Positions 7,361-15,815 of a stretch of DNA of 27,317 nt are shown here, piece by piece (within the stretch, counting starts at the first letter, position 1; the number at the start of each line of letters is the position of its first letter). The translations under genes and the position numbers were made by a program. Source of the DNA: a virus; the IMG/VR virus record IMGVR_UViG_3300042430_001408, positions 1-27,317 of that record; one strand, given 5' to 3'. A model generated the notes under the pieces. The model had not been told where the DNA came from. It was given only the letters and a program-made list of their open reading frames with translations, and did no database searches.

Positions 7361-8027
7361 TAATATCATTATTTGGGATTATATCATCACCTAAATTATT
7401 ATCAGGAATACTATTTGTTATAATATTGTTATTTGGTATGATGTCATCACCTAAATTATTGTCAGGAATATTACTCGTTATAATATCGTTATTTGGTATA
7501 ACATCGTCATCTAAATTATTATTAGGGATTGTTTTATAAATAAAATCTTTGTCTTTAATTAATTCATAATTAAAATATACAAGTGATGGTGGTTGTGGTA
7601 TAACAGAATGTGATACACAACAAGGATAAACTGATGTGTAGCAAGTATCATATTCTAAATCGTCAGCAATAAATGACTCTTGAATATATATGTTTAGTTT
7701 TTCCCTAATTGGTAATATTATATTACCGTCAGATGTCTTTATTAAAAATTGTCCTTCATTTCTACCCTCAACACTCGTGTCTTGTTTGGTAAATTGATAG
7801 TAAATATAATATTCAGGTTCTGCATTGGGGTCGTCAAATATTTTTTCAACAAACCCCGCTGGTCTTGAAGTTATTTTTGGAATACCTGTCTCAGAATTAA
7901 CCATAGAAAAGAATATGGTTGAGGATTCCAATAATTCCATAAAATTATTGTAATCACTTCTACCATCTTTTACTACTTGAAGTTTAAGAAGAGGTAAGGT
8001 TGCGTTTTTCTTTATAAAAAATTCCAT
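7341..8027 (-). CDS. Putative baseplate/fibre protein, BppU-like N-terminus, 20-residue repeat tail
   Basis: 228 residues. The first ~120 residues look like a beta-sandwich (FFIKKNATLPLLKLQVV, STIFFSMVN, YYIYYQFT, GQFLIKTSDG). This recalls the Ig-like N-terminal domain of upper baseplate proteins such as BppU, in which an Ile-Lys-xx-x-x-Pro start leads into a permitted-range statement of strands; the resemblance is loose. A Cys-containing segment (CYTSVYPCC) follows. Residues 167-226 are three tandem copies of a 20-residue unit (IPDNNLGDDIIPNNDIIT type), rich in Asn and Asp, ending in SNILL. The unit is acidic and may bind ions or form a spike. Neighbours are glycosyltransferases upstream and the LCIB-like gene downstream. 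The promoter-like motif is only 14 nt from the ATG. Confidence 0.5.
   Translation of the reverse strand: MEFFIKKNATLPLLKLQVVKDGRSDYNNFMELLESSTIFFSMVNSETGIPKITSRPAGFVEKIFDDPNAEPEYYIYYQFTKQDTSVEGRNEGQFLIKTSDGNIILPIREKLNIYIQESFIADDLEYDTCYTSVYPCCVSHSVIPQPPSLVYFNYELIKDKDFIYKTIPNNNLDDDVIPNNDIITSNIPDNNLGDDIIPNNNIITNSIPDNNLGDDIIPNNDIISNILL
7350..7529 (-). repeat. Three 60-bp in-frame tandem repeats
   Basis: Three consecutive 60-bp units encode residues 167-226 of the BppU-like protein. The unit is itself built of two related ~10-residue halves, each beginning IP(D/N)NN. Most differences between copies keep the Ile-Pro-Asn pattern. Unit gain or loss would leave the reading frame intact. Confidence 0.85.
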
Positions 8028-8041
8028 TAAAGTTTTTATTT

Positions 8042-8048
8042 ATAAATA
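8042..8048 (-). promoter_or_regulatory. TATTTAT promoter-like motif before the BppU-like gene
   Basis: On the minus strand GAAGTATTTATAAATAAAAA, 14 nt between the heptamer and the ATG at 8027. It is located between the last glycosyltransferase gene and this gene and so would start a new unit. Confidence 0.5.
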
Positions 8049-8063
8049 CTTCAAAATATAGAA

Positions 8064-9737
8064 TTAACTTTCTTTTCTTAATGAACCGTCATAATGTTCA
8101 AATCTATCGTGTTCCGTTGGTGTTAATAACAATAATCCCGGATTAATTTTTCCTTTAACAGTTTCTTGATAACAATAAGACATTAACGTCTGTTCAAATG
8201 GGTGAGCCCATTTTGTTTCTAAATAACACTTATAGTTACCTTCTCTTGTTAATATTATCGGCCAATTACATAAATAAACTTCCCCTGTCGCATATGATAA
8301 CCCTTTATATGTCCTTATCTCCTTAAATTGTGTTTTAGGTGAATTAGGGTCTAGTCCTTGAACCGGTAATTTAGGGTTATTCGGCCAATGAGATTGTCTA
8401 AAATCTTGAGGGACATTATACCAACTCCATTGAACACTATTATCACCAAAAAATTCACTAAAATTTAATTTAAGAAAATCAAAATTTTCTTTTTTAACAA
8501 TCTCTACTGATTTTTGATATAATTTATCAACAAAACGAGGGAACCCATTTCTACATACCTCACCTTTTTTTGGATAAAAAGCCATATCGTCTTCAAACCA
8601 CCAATAACAATCTAAATCAGTTTCATCAAAATGTTCAGCAACAAACACTCTCCCCCCGACAATACCAATGTTGTCTTTTTTAATATGTTCAAAACCATAT
8701 TGTTCACATAGTTCAAGATATCTTGGTGTTGTTGATAAATCGGTTGAGTTATCTAATAAGAATTTTTTTGGTTTATCAATAAAGTCAGAATCATAATCTA
8801 ACATAGATTGGATTAATACCTCAAATTGTTTAGGTGAGTTAAATGCTATAACATACAATCCAACTTTGGATGTGTCTAAACTATTCGGTTTAATTGGTAA
8901 AACACTTTCTTTAACTTGAGTCGTGTTATTTTTTAAGTCCTCAAAAAATTTACCCATTAATCCATTATCTTCTATTTCTGAATAACTAATCAACTCAGGG
9001 TATTTGTATGTCATAATTGTAAATAACGATTCTTCAGTTCCCATTAACCCTTGTGATAATGTATCATTCATTAACCCGTAATAGATACCGTTAATATCTG
9101 ATATAACATCTTTTCTTCCTCCGAAGAAACCTGCTCGAGCAACCATTTTAACTGGTTCTCCGGCTAATTCACATAATTCAGGATATTTAAATCCGTGGAT
9201 TTCAGAATTAGTTTCATAAGGGAAACAAACAAAATGAAAATTTTTAACTAATTGAGGTAATTTATCTAAAACCTTATCGTGTGTAAAATATCCCGGGTGA
9301 ATTGTATTTGTTAACCCAGCGTCAATCCAAAACATATATTCTGAATTAAACCTATCTAAAATTTTAGCATCGTGTAGGAGATAAATTTTTGACATAACCA
9401 ACGGGTTATACATCTCTAATTTAGCTTGAGTTGAATCGGTTAACCATCCGACTTGATTATACCAATCCGGATTTGTTCTTATATTTTGTATTTTATCAAA
9501 AAAATCGTTGTCTTTAAACCAAGACAAACTTCTACGAACAAATTGTGTGTTTTCACTTCGTCTATTGTTTGACACAAATTTCTCTAACTCTTCGTCACCA
9601 AAAATAATCATATTCACATCAACTTGTAATAGTTGTTGAAATTTATCTAAATAATGTTGGAATGAACGAGACCAACCCTCTTGAAGGTCTCCTCTACCTA
9701 TATCCCATAATCCTGTCACTAATGTTACTTTACTCAT
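8064..9737 (-). CDS. Two-domain glycosyltransferase: HtrL/YibB-like plus GT2-like
   Basis: 557 residues in two GT-A-type halves. Residues 1-270 resemble the HtrL/YibB family: VTGLWDIGRG at the start, SKIYLLHD (116-123), FWIDAG (136-141), GFFGGR (203-208) and TEES (234-237). Residues 290-545 resemble a family 2 glycosyltransferase: GLYVIAFNSPKQFEVLIQS, LLDNSTD, GIVGGR, and WWFEDDM (379-385), whose acidic cluster is the likely metal and nucleotide-sugar site. Such enzymes transfer sugars to glycan, protein or DNA acceptors; the acceptor here is unknown. The start overlaps the upstream gene by 4 nt (ATGA), so translation is probably coupled. This is the last gene of the five-gene operon starting at 13088. 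Confidence 0.75.
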   Translation of the reverse strand: MSKVTLVTGLWDIGRGDLQEGWSRSFQHYLDKFQQLLQVDVNMIIFGDEELEKFVSNNRRSENTQFVRRSLSWFKDNDFFDKIQNIRTNPDWYNQVGWLTDSTQAKLEMYNPLVMSKIYLLHDAKILDRFNSEYMFWIDAGLTNTIHPGYFTHDKVLDKLPQLVKNFHFVCFPYETNSEIHGFKYPELCELAGEPVKMVARAGFFGGRKDVISDINGIYYGLMNDTLSQGLMGTEESLFTIMTYKYPELISYSEIEDNGLMGKFFEDLKNNTTQVKESVLPIKPNSLDTSKVGLYVIAFNSPKQFEVLIQSMLDYDSDFIDKPKKFLLDNSTDLSTTPRYLELCEQYGFEHIKKDNIGIVGGRVFVAEHFDETDLDCYWWFEDDMAFYPKKGEVCRNGFPRFVDKLYQKSVEIVKKENFDFLKLNFSEFFGDNSVQWSWYNVPQDFRQSHWPNNPKLPVQGLDPNSPKTQFKEIRTYKGLSYATGEVYLCNWPIILTREGNYKCYLETKWAHPFEQTLMSYCYQETVKGKINPGLLLLTPTEHDRFEHYDGSLRKES

Positions 9738-10300
9738 ATTGTATCTCTAATTTTATATATTATTTTATCAACAAATTCATATTCCATAATTTTGGATAAG
9801 TCTTCGTAAAATAACCCATCCCCGAATACGTCTTCTTGAAACATTGGTAAATTTTTAGTATTAGGAATGACACCCATACATTTACCAATATTCCCTAGTG
9901 TTACTTCTTTTGTCGTCCAATTAATTGTTCCTCCCCATTTATGTTTAAAAATGTATAGTTTTTTTTCTGTAACGACTTCCCTTATATACTCAAAGGCATC
10001 ATCAACATAATAATCATCGTCGTCCGCAAACATAATAAAATCACCGTCAAGGTTATTAATGTGTTTGTTTAATAAAGGGTGTCCAAACTTACCTAATCTA
10101 TCCCCATCATTTATAATGTGATTTAATTTAAAATTAACATCATAATTAGATAAAACATTTTGAACAAACTCGTGATTTGTATCGGATATTATGGTAAAAG
10201 AATCGTTTTGGGTTAACTGATTTTTAAAACTATCAATCAATCTTGGTAATGATTCTCTTCCAATAGTTGTGCAAACAATGTTAAAAGAATAGTTAGACAT
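9734..10300 (-). CDS. GT2-like glycosyltransferase
   Basis: With the ATG at 10300 the product has 188 residues. It opens with NIVCTTIGRESLPRLIDSF, typical of family 2 enzymes, and has the acidic motif MFADDDDYY (D93-D96), the candidate DxD site for a metal and nucleotide sugar. It is short for the family: the acceptor-binding C-terminal part is minimal. An upstream in-frame ATG at 10333 would add 11 residues but lie 41 nt inside the previous gene; the start at 10300 gives an 8-nt overlap, and the protein then begins directly at the first strand. The ATG at 10303 is equally possible. The gene end overlaps the next by 4 nt. Confidence 0.8.
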   Translation of the reverse strand: MSNYSFNIVCTTIGRESLPRLIDSFKNQLTQNDSFTIISDTNHEFVQNVLSNYDVNFKLNHIINDGDRLGKFGHPLLNKHINNLDGDFIMFADDDDYYVDDAFEYIREVVTEKKLYIFKHKWGGTINWTTKEVTLGNIGKCMGVIPNTKNLPMFQEDVFGDGLFYEDLSKIMEYEFVDKIIYKIRDTI

Positions 10301-11138
10301 CATATTTCTCATCAATTTTATATTTGTCGACATCCAATAAATCCATAAGGTCCAATATCCCTCTTTGTAAATCTAACCAATCACCAAAATTAAAAAATTT
10401 AACGTCATTTGTGTGAGTTAATATAGATAAAACCTCTTGTTCACTAATTAATTTACCTGTTGTTGTGTAATATGTTTCAAAAATCGATAAGTAATTAGAT
10501 AAAACTTTTTGAATAGACTCACTTGTCCCTCCAAACATACCTCCGGGAACTAACTTAAAGTCTGTGTTAAACATATTAACAAGAACTGCTTTTAATTCGT
10601 AATTAACCTGAATTGATTCTCCTCTTAAACAAATAAAACCATTCTCAGATATTTTTTCATTTATTTTATTTAAAAATAATTCTGAATGGGCAAAAACATT
10701 AATGTAATCTCTCCATCTATCGTGACAACTAGTTCCAAAAAGTCCGGAATCAATCCACACAACATTTTTATTATCTTCACACTCATCGAGTAAAAATTGT
10801 AACTTATTAAAAATAACTTCTACATAATTTTTAACACAATAAATTCTATCGTAAATTTCCCCTTCGGCAAATTTAACTAATCTAATTGGGTTTATGTTGT
10901 TTAGGTAATTTTCAGAATTTAATTCGTGAAACTTTATGGTTACATTTGGTTGGTTAAATTGTTCACCTAAATGATATTTGTCGTAAGTGTATTGATTAGT
11001 GTAAATAACATATTCAAAACCTTCAAAAATTATACTACGTAATGTTTGGGTTAATAATGGATATGATTTATATACCATACCACCTCTGGAATCTTCATAG
11101 TTTAATTCATAAACTGATGTAATAATTTTTAATACCAT
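10293..11138 (-). CDS. HtrL/YibB-like putative glycosyltransferase
   Basis: 281 residues. It shares three landmarks, in the same order and with similar spacing, with the N-terminal half of the 557-residue enzyme downstream: VVWIDSG (126-132), GGMFGG (199-204) and SEQEV (232-236). These correspond to WIDAG, GFFGG and TEES there, so the two are probably paralogues of one GT-A fold. WIDSG is the candidate metal-binding site. The substrate is unknown. The start overlaps the preceding gene by 10 nt and the end overlaps the following gene by 8 nt, which indicates one operon. Confidence 0.65.
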   Translation of the reverse strand: MVLKIITSVYELNYEDSRGGMVYKSYPLLTQTLRSIIFEGFEYVIYTNQYTYDKYHLGEQFNQPNVTIKFHELNSENYLNNINPIRLVKFAEGEIYDRIYCVKNYVEVIFNKLQFLLDECEDNKNVVWIDSGLFGTSCHDRWRDYINVFAHSELFLNKINEKISENGFICLRGESIQVNYELKAVLVNMFNTDFKLVPGGMFGGTSESIQKVLSNYLSIFETYYTTTGKLISEQEVLSILTHTNDVKFFNFGDWLDLQRGILDLMDLLDVDKYKIDEKYDV

Positions 11139-11836
11139 TTGTCGTGATTGGGGATTAATAAGTTTATGTGTTTGCTAGAATTGTTTTTTAAGTCAACACC
11201 GTTATGTAATGCTGAGAAACACATTTCATCTATATTACCCGCAGGTATATTATATAAATTGTCAACATATTTAATCTCAATACATTCATCCCAAGTTTTT
11301 AAAAATGAATAAAATTTATCTTTATCAATATCTAAAAATTGAATGCAGTCTTCCGGCATCCACATATCCACTTTATTATATTGAACGTCAAATTTATTTT
11401 CATAATGTAAGTATCGTCTTCCTAACATACTATTTGTCTCAACCTCTTTTTCAAAAAGATAGGTTACTTGACCGGCAACACTATTAGGTATAAAACACTC
11501 TAACACATTTTTTTTTGTGAATAATGATTTGTTTGGTATAACATCCGTATCTGTTAAAATTACTTTAGTAAATCCACTATCTAACGCAAATTTTACTGAG
11601 AATCTTTTAACTGAAAAATCAAAATCATAATAATTCGTATTATATGTCACATATTTTTCATTATATTCCTTAATATGTGAAACAAATACATAATCTTCTT
11701 TAGTAATTGATTCCGGATTATCTGTAACTATGAAAATATTTGGTTTATCTTCAAATTCTTTAAATGATTCTATCATTCTATTTGTTTGGGCATAATATCT
11801 ATCACCATAACAAAATGTTGCTATCGCATATTCCAT
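11129..11836 (-). CDS. GT-A-fold glycosyltransferase with DxD motif
   Basis: 235 residues. The N-terminal Rossmann-like half runs YAIATFCYGDRYYAQTNRM, IFIVTDN, then a helix KRFSVKFALDSGF and a strand ending VILTDTDVIP. D96-T-D98 is a textbook DxD motif for a metal-bound nucleotide sugar. The layout is close to GT8-like or other small retaining enzymes, but the family cannot be fixed by eye. The C-terminus has an HxxxxLIPNHDKWY segment with a conserved-looking His. It starts 4 nt after the stop of the GlcNAc-transferase-like gene and overlaps the next gene by 10 nt. Confidence 0.72.
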   Translation of the reverse strand: MEYAIATFCYGDRYYAQTNRMIESFKEFEDKPNIFIVTDNPESITKEDYVFVSHIKEYNEKYVTYNTNYYDFDFSVKRFSVKFALDSGFTKVILTDTDVIPNKSLFTKKNVLECFIPNSVAGQVTYLFEKEVETNSMLGRRYLHYENKFDVQYNKVDMWMPEDCIQFLDIDKDKFYSFLKTWDECIEIKYVDNLYNIPAGNIDEMCFSALHNGVDLKNNSSKHINLLIPNHDKWY

Positions 11837-11840
11837 ATTT

Positions 11841-13088
11841 TTACAAATTACCTGTTATTCTTTCACACCAACCTTTTGACTTACTAAACGGCCAAACAAC
11901 CCAGTATTTTGGTTTATGAACAGTTTGGAAATCTCTCCAAACTTTACAATACCCATCAGGGTCTCTCATCATATTATTAATCTCATTGATATCAGCATCT
12001 TTTCTAAAAAGTGTTTCATCTTTTTCATCGTGGAAAGCAACAACCCAAAATTCGTAATCTTTTTCAGGAACTTGAGAAAATCCAATGTCGATACAATGTT
12101 TAAAGATACTAGCGTAACTTGCCAACCATTCTTCCTCAGTTTCAAATATTTGAGGATTAGGTGCGTAATTTTTATCTAAAGTATATTGTTGAACAGCTCT
12201 ATTTGAAAATTTAAGACCTGAATAAATTTCATAATCTTTTAAAGTTCTTTCAGTTCCGAACCCGTAAAAACTAAAGTCCATTGTAACGTCTTCACCGTCC
12301 ATACCAAATAGTTGACGATTCTTTTTATGAGATAATTCATTTTTCTTACCCCACTCTTTATCATCATCCCATTGTTTGGTTCTACCCTTACGAGTATATT
12401 CGTGCCAAATAACAGTTTTGTGTGGGTGAAATAAATCGTATCCGTGTGTAAATGCTCTAACAGCGATTGAGATTTCTTCTCCGTGGAAATAGAATTCAGG
12501 GTCGTGTTGAACCTCGACACTAAATTGTCCCAATGTAAATGCCATATGGGCGGAGTAAAATCTTGAGGTAACGGGTTCTTTAAGATTTTCCCACCCCGGA
12601 ATTGTTTCAGGTAAAAAGAAGACGGCACCTTCCGGTATAAATCTATCAAAAGCCATTCTCCAAGGTTCTTTAACTCTACTTGCCGGGTCATTGTCCGGGT
12701 CGAATGAAGAAACATAACCTGTTAGTAAAGGTTTCTTAAATCCTTTCTTTTGAAGTTGTTTAACCATTTTGATTAGGGTGTCGTCCCAATCTTTTTCAAA
12801 TCTCATATGAGAATCGATTTGTAAGGTATATTCTTCACCTTTATATAGTTGTTGAACTTGGTTTCTTGCCCAACAAACCCCTTTGGATTCGGTGTATAGA
12901 ACATCAATAACTCTAAAACGTTTATCACCTTTGAATTCTGATAAATTATCAAAACCATCTTCCGGATGATATTGACGACAAATACCGATTACTAAATTTT
13001 TAGGTTTCTTTGCATTCTCCAACATTGATTTAATTGTTGGGATAAGTTGGGGGTCACGATAGGACGCAATTTGGACAAATATCTTCAT
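11841..13088 (-). CDS. GlcNAc-transferase-like glycosyltransferase (PF11397 / GT60 type)
   Basis: 415 residues. The opening IFVQIASYRDPQLIPTIKSM, then LVIGICRQYHPEDG, ESKGVCWARNQVQQLYKGEE and LQIDSHMRFEKDWD follow the pattern of the family that includes Dictyostelium Skp1 GlcNAc-transferase. D92-S-H94 takes the place of the usual DxD, as in that family. Further conserved-looking residues are FHGEE (201-205), LFHPH (219-223) and WHEY (228-231). Members use UDP-GlcNAc and, in the best-studied case, modify a hydroxyproline or similar protein side chain; the acceptor here is unknown. It is the first gene of the glycosyltransferase operon, with a promoter-like motif 42 nt upstream. A 158-residue open frame inside it is a shadow. 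Confidence 0.85.
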   Translation of the reverse strand: MKIFVQIASYRDPQLIPTIKSMLENAKKPKNLVIGICRQYHPEDGFDNLSEFKGDKRFRVIDVLYTESKGVCWARNQVQQLYKGEEYTLQIDSHMRFEKDWDDTLIKMVKQLQKKGFKKPLLTGYVSSFDPDNDPASRVKEPWRMAFDRFIPEGAVFFLPETIPGWENLKEPVTSRFYSAHMAFTLGQFSVEVQHDPEFYFHGEEISIAVRAFTHGYDLFHPHKTVIWHEYTRKGRTKQWDDDKEWGKKNELSHKKNRQLFGMDGEDVTMDFSFYGFGTERTLKDYEIYSGLKFSNRAVQQYTLDKNYAPNPQIFETEEEWLASYASIFKHCIDIGFSQVPEKDYEFWVVAFHDEKDETLFRKDADINEINNMMRDPDGYCKVWRDFQTVHKPKYWVVWPFSKSKGWCERITGNL

Positions 13089-13130
13089 TTAATATCTTTT
13101 TATTGTAAAAATAATATTTTTTATAAAAAG

Positions 13131-13137
13131 ATAAATA
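13131..13137 (-). promoter_or_regulatory. TATTTAT promoter-like motif before the glycosyltransferase operon
   Basis: On the minus strand TTTCTATTTATCTTTTTATA, 42 nt before the ATG at 13088 and 4 nt after the stop codon of the 880-residue gene. A 10-bp A/T-rich inverted repeat (13094-13103 with 13123-13132) overlaps it. No other promoter-like signal was seen here. Confidence 0.45.
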
Positions 13138-13141
13138 GAAA

Positions 13142-15784
13142 TTATATTCCACCATCAATAATTGTCCAACCATACGTTCCGGTTAGAATTGCTCTACCGG
13201 CTGAACTACCGGCAGTATATTTAATTGTTCCAAAATTAATGTTAATTCCAGAGGTTAATGTTGGTAAAGAACTCCATCCATTATAAATTGCGTCAAGATT
13301 TGTTGTTGAGTAATCACTAAATGTTTTACCATTCATAAATCCATTAAAGTTTGTTACGCCGGTAACGTTCCAAGAACCAATATTTTGATTAAATCCTACT
13401 GAACCAAACATATTTGACATATTAGTCACATTACTAACGTTCCAAGAACCAATAGGTTGATTGAATTGTGTTGCTCCGTTAAACATCTGTTGCATATTTG
13501 TTACATTACCAACGTTCCAACCACTAATATTTTGATTAAAAATACTACACGTAGCAAACATTAATCTCATTGTTGTAACATTAGAAGTGTCCCAACTAGT
13601 TATATTACCATCAAATGCGTAATCAAACCAAAACATATAATCCATATTAGTTACTGAACTTACATCCCAAGAATTAAGGTTTTGGTTGAATATTGTGTTA
13701 AAAAAGAACATACCTTCCATAGTTGTAACATTTGATACATCCCAAGAATTAATATATTGATTAAATGGGGATAAACTAAACATATAATTCATATCTGTAA
13801 CATTACTTACATTCCATCCCGATAATGGTTGGTTAAATGATGTTGATTGATAAAACATATAATCCATTTTAGTAACACTACTAACATCCCAAGAATTAAT
13901 TGGTTGGTTAAATGGTGTTAAAGGGAACATATCACCCATATCAGTAACATTATATGTTGTCCAACCACTAATCATTGGTGAACCACCGTTATTAAATGAT
14001 GTGCAACCATTAAAAGTTCCTTTCATATTAGTAACACTACCAACATTCCAAGAACTTAAATTTTGGTTAAAAACGGTATTTTGTAAGAACATATAACTTA
14101 TAGATTGAACATTTGATACATCCCAAACACCAATTGGCTGATTAAATAAATAAGTGTTATCAAACATTGCTCCCATATCAGTAACATTACTAACATCCCA
14201 ACCTGATATGTCGTCATTAAAATTATGACACTCAAAAAACATACCTTGCATATTTGTTACGTTTGATGTGTTCCAAGAATTTATAAAAGGGACTGTTGTT
14301 AAATTAGTACAATTCTCAAACGTATAAGATAAATTATTTGTTCCCGTTAAATCTAAAACATCGGTAACATTTGATAATGATAAATTATTACAATTAGAAA
14401 AATACGAACCACTATTACCCAAACGTAAACAACCCCACTGTAGAACTTCTCTAATTTTATTTCTACTAATAGGGTTAACACCAAACGACCACCCAATTAA
14501 TGTCCCTGTTATTGTTATTATATAATCACCCGGAGTTACATATGTGTGTGTTCTATTATCGTAAATATTATTAGAGGTTTCCCCATCACCCCAATCAATT
14601 GTTCCATAATAAAACCCCGAAGTTTCATATGGTAATGTAATTGATTCGTTTATAGTTGTTGTTCTCCAAACAGAGATAAAGGATGGTGGTATAACAGGAT
14701 TACAAGTTTGATATTTAACACATACCTCACAAAAAATGTATGTTGTTCCGTGGTCCCAAAAATCGGTTACCCAAGTCACAATTTTAGATACACTAATAAT
14801 TTCTAAACACTCACCAAATGAATTGACAACCGCAGTTCCCGGTAAAAAGTTAGACGGTAACATAATATATTTTATAATCTTTTTAGCACAACAAGATTGA
14901 ACTTGGAACAACACATACTTAACAGGTGTTGTTGGTGTGGGAGTGTGAGTCGGAGTTGGTGTAGGTGTATGAGTCGGAGTTACCGATGGTGTTATTGATG
15001 GTGTAGGTGTTGGTGTGGGTGTTGATGTTGGACACGGATAGATAAAATTGGCTTTCTGACAATGGTAAATACTCGGTTGAGAACCCATCGCAATAAATGA
15101 ATAGAAATTGTTTGTAGATGAACTAACAACATAAGTGGCACATCCAATGAAACCACTACTTTCAATATAATACGCTCCTGACAGAGGACTAAATGATATT
15201 GGTATGTTTGATAAGGTAAATTGGTTTGATGAATCACAACTATCCTCAAAATAACCAACTATCGGTGGTAATGTTGGAGTGGGTGTCGGAGTGGTGGTTG
15301 GTGTAGGTGTTGGTCCGGGGCAAACATCCCCAACACAAATATTAGATGAAACCTGAATTATTAATCCACTATCACCATACGGAAATTGACCACAAACATA
15401 TAATGTGGTTGCCGAGTAAATCTCACCATAGATTAATGTCCCGTCACATTGAGTATACCCAAAATTTAATGTTACCCCTAAAGGGTTATCAATTGAGATA
15501 CAATTACAAACGGAATTTGTTGGTGTGGGAGTGGGTGTTGTCGTTGGTGTTTGACTAGGAGCAGGTTCACCACAAAAATGATATTGAATTTCTTCACAAC
15601 CAATGTTATCTGTGACTATCACTAAGACTTCTTGAGAACCTGATAATTCTGTTGGTATGTTTAGAATTAACGGGACTGATGAGACAGCTGTCGCAACAAC
15701 ATAACAATACGTTCTTGTTATATCACATATTGATATGTTATATGGGGAATGTCCGGATAAACTTGTGATTTCAATTACTTGCAT
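13142..15784 (-). CDS. Modular virion appendage protein: Cys-rich domains, PKD-like domain, DUF285 repeats
   Basis: 880 residues. Order: an N-terminal beta module (1-75) with ISICDIT and DNIGCEE; then three small Cys-containing domains (~92-155, ~175-250, ~288-362) separated by Thr/Pro linkers; a PKD-like domain (~367-431) with TIDWGDG and HTYVTPGDY; then about 13 DUF285-type repeats (W-N/D-V-S-x-V-T-x-M-x-x-MF) at ~500-821; and a cap ending in YGWTIIDGGI. DUF285/BspA-like repeats occur in surface proteins of mycoplasmas, Listeria and Bacteroidota and are linked with adhesion. A receptor-binding or fibre role is inferred. There is no clear signal peptide, as expected of a virion protein. The PKD-plus-repeat half is paralogous to that in the 1972-residue protein at 21316-27234. 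Confidence 0.8.
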   Translation of the reverse strand: MQVIEITSLSGHSPYNISICDITRTYCYVVATAVSSVPLILNIPTELSGSQEVLVIVTDNIGCEEIQYHFCGEPAPSQTPTTTPTPTPTNSVCNCISIDNPLGVTLNFGYTQCDGTLIYGEIYSATTLYVCGQFPYGDSGLIIQVSSNICVGDVCPGPTPTPTTTPTPTPTLPPIVGYFEDSCDSSNQFTLSNIPISFSPLSGAYYIESSGFIGCATYVVSSSTNNFYSFIAMGSQPSIYHCQKANFIYPCPTSTPTPTPTPSITPSVTPTHTPTPTPTHTPTPTTPVKYVLFQVQSCCAKKIIKYIMLPSNFLPGTAVVNSFGECLEIISVSKIVTWVTDFWDHGTTYIFCEVCVKYQTCNPVIPPSFISVWRTTTINESITLPYETSGFYYGTIDWGDGETSNNIYDNRTHTYVTPGDYIITITGTLIGWSFGVNPISRNKIREVLQWGCLRLGNSGSYFSNCNNLSLSNVTDVLDLTGTNNLSYTFENCTNLTTVPFINSWNTSNVTNMQGMFFECHNFNDDISGWDVSNVTDMGAMFDNTYLFNQPIGVWDVSNVQSISYMFLQNTVFNQNLSSWNVGSVTNMKGTFNGCTSFNNGGSPMISGWTTYNVTDMGDMFPLTPFNQPINSWDVSSVTKMDYMFYQSTSFNQPLSGWNVSNVTDMNYMFSLSPFNQYINSWDVSNVTTMEGMFFFNTIFNQNLNSWDVSSVTNMDYMFWFDYAFDGNITSWDTSNVTTMRLMFATCSIFNQNISGWNVGNVTNMQQMFNGATQFNQPIGSWNVSNVTNMSNMFGSVGFNQNIGSWNVTGVTNFNGFMNGKTFSDYSTTNLDAIYNGWSSLPTLTSGININFGTIKYTAGSSAGRAILTGTYGWTIIDGGI
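13320..14285 (-). repeat. DUF285-type ~25-residue repeat array (13 units)
   Basis: About 13 in-frame units of roughly 75 bp encode SWNVSNVTNMSNMF-type repeats, each with a Trp-(Asn/Asp), Ser-x-Val-Thr, a Met-Phe pair and Phe-Asn. Units are diverged at DNA level, so the array is old enough to be relatively stable. Unit boundaries were counted by eye. Confidence 0.85.
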
Positions 15785-15801
15785 AAACTATTCATTATTT
15801 A

Positions 15802-15808
15802 ATAAATA
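15802..15808 (-). promoter_or_regulatory. TATTTAT promoter-like motif before the 880-residue gene
   Basis: On the minus strand GGACTATTTATTAAATAATG, 17 nt between the heptamer and the ATG at 15784. It lies in the 31-nt gap after the small gene at 15816. The flanking GACTATTTAT matches the motif before the 1972-residue gene. Confidence 0.5.
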
Positions 15809-15815
15809 GTCCTAA

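Noticed and set aside
7351-7539. 62-residue + strand repetitive open frame
   Set aside because: It is the antisense of the 60-bp repeats coding for the BppU-like protein tail; the repeats alone keep the frame open.
12239-12715. 158-residue open frame on the minus strand within the GlcNAc-transferase-like gene
   Set aside because: It lies entirely inside a well-supported gene in another frame, has no promoter-like motif, and its translation shows no recognisable domain.
13094-13132. 10-bp inverted repeat ATCTTTTTAT/ATAAAAAGAT after the 880-residue gene
   Set aside because: The stem has almost no G-C pairs and a 19-nt loop, so it is a weak terminator candidate at best in such A/T-rich DNA.
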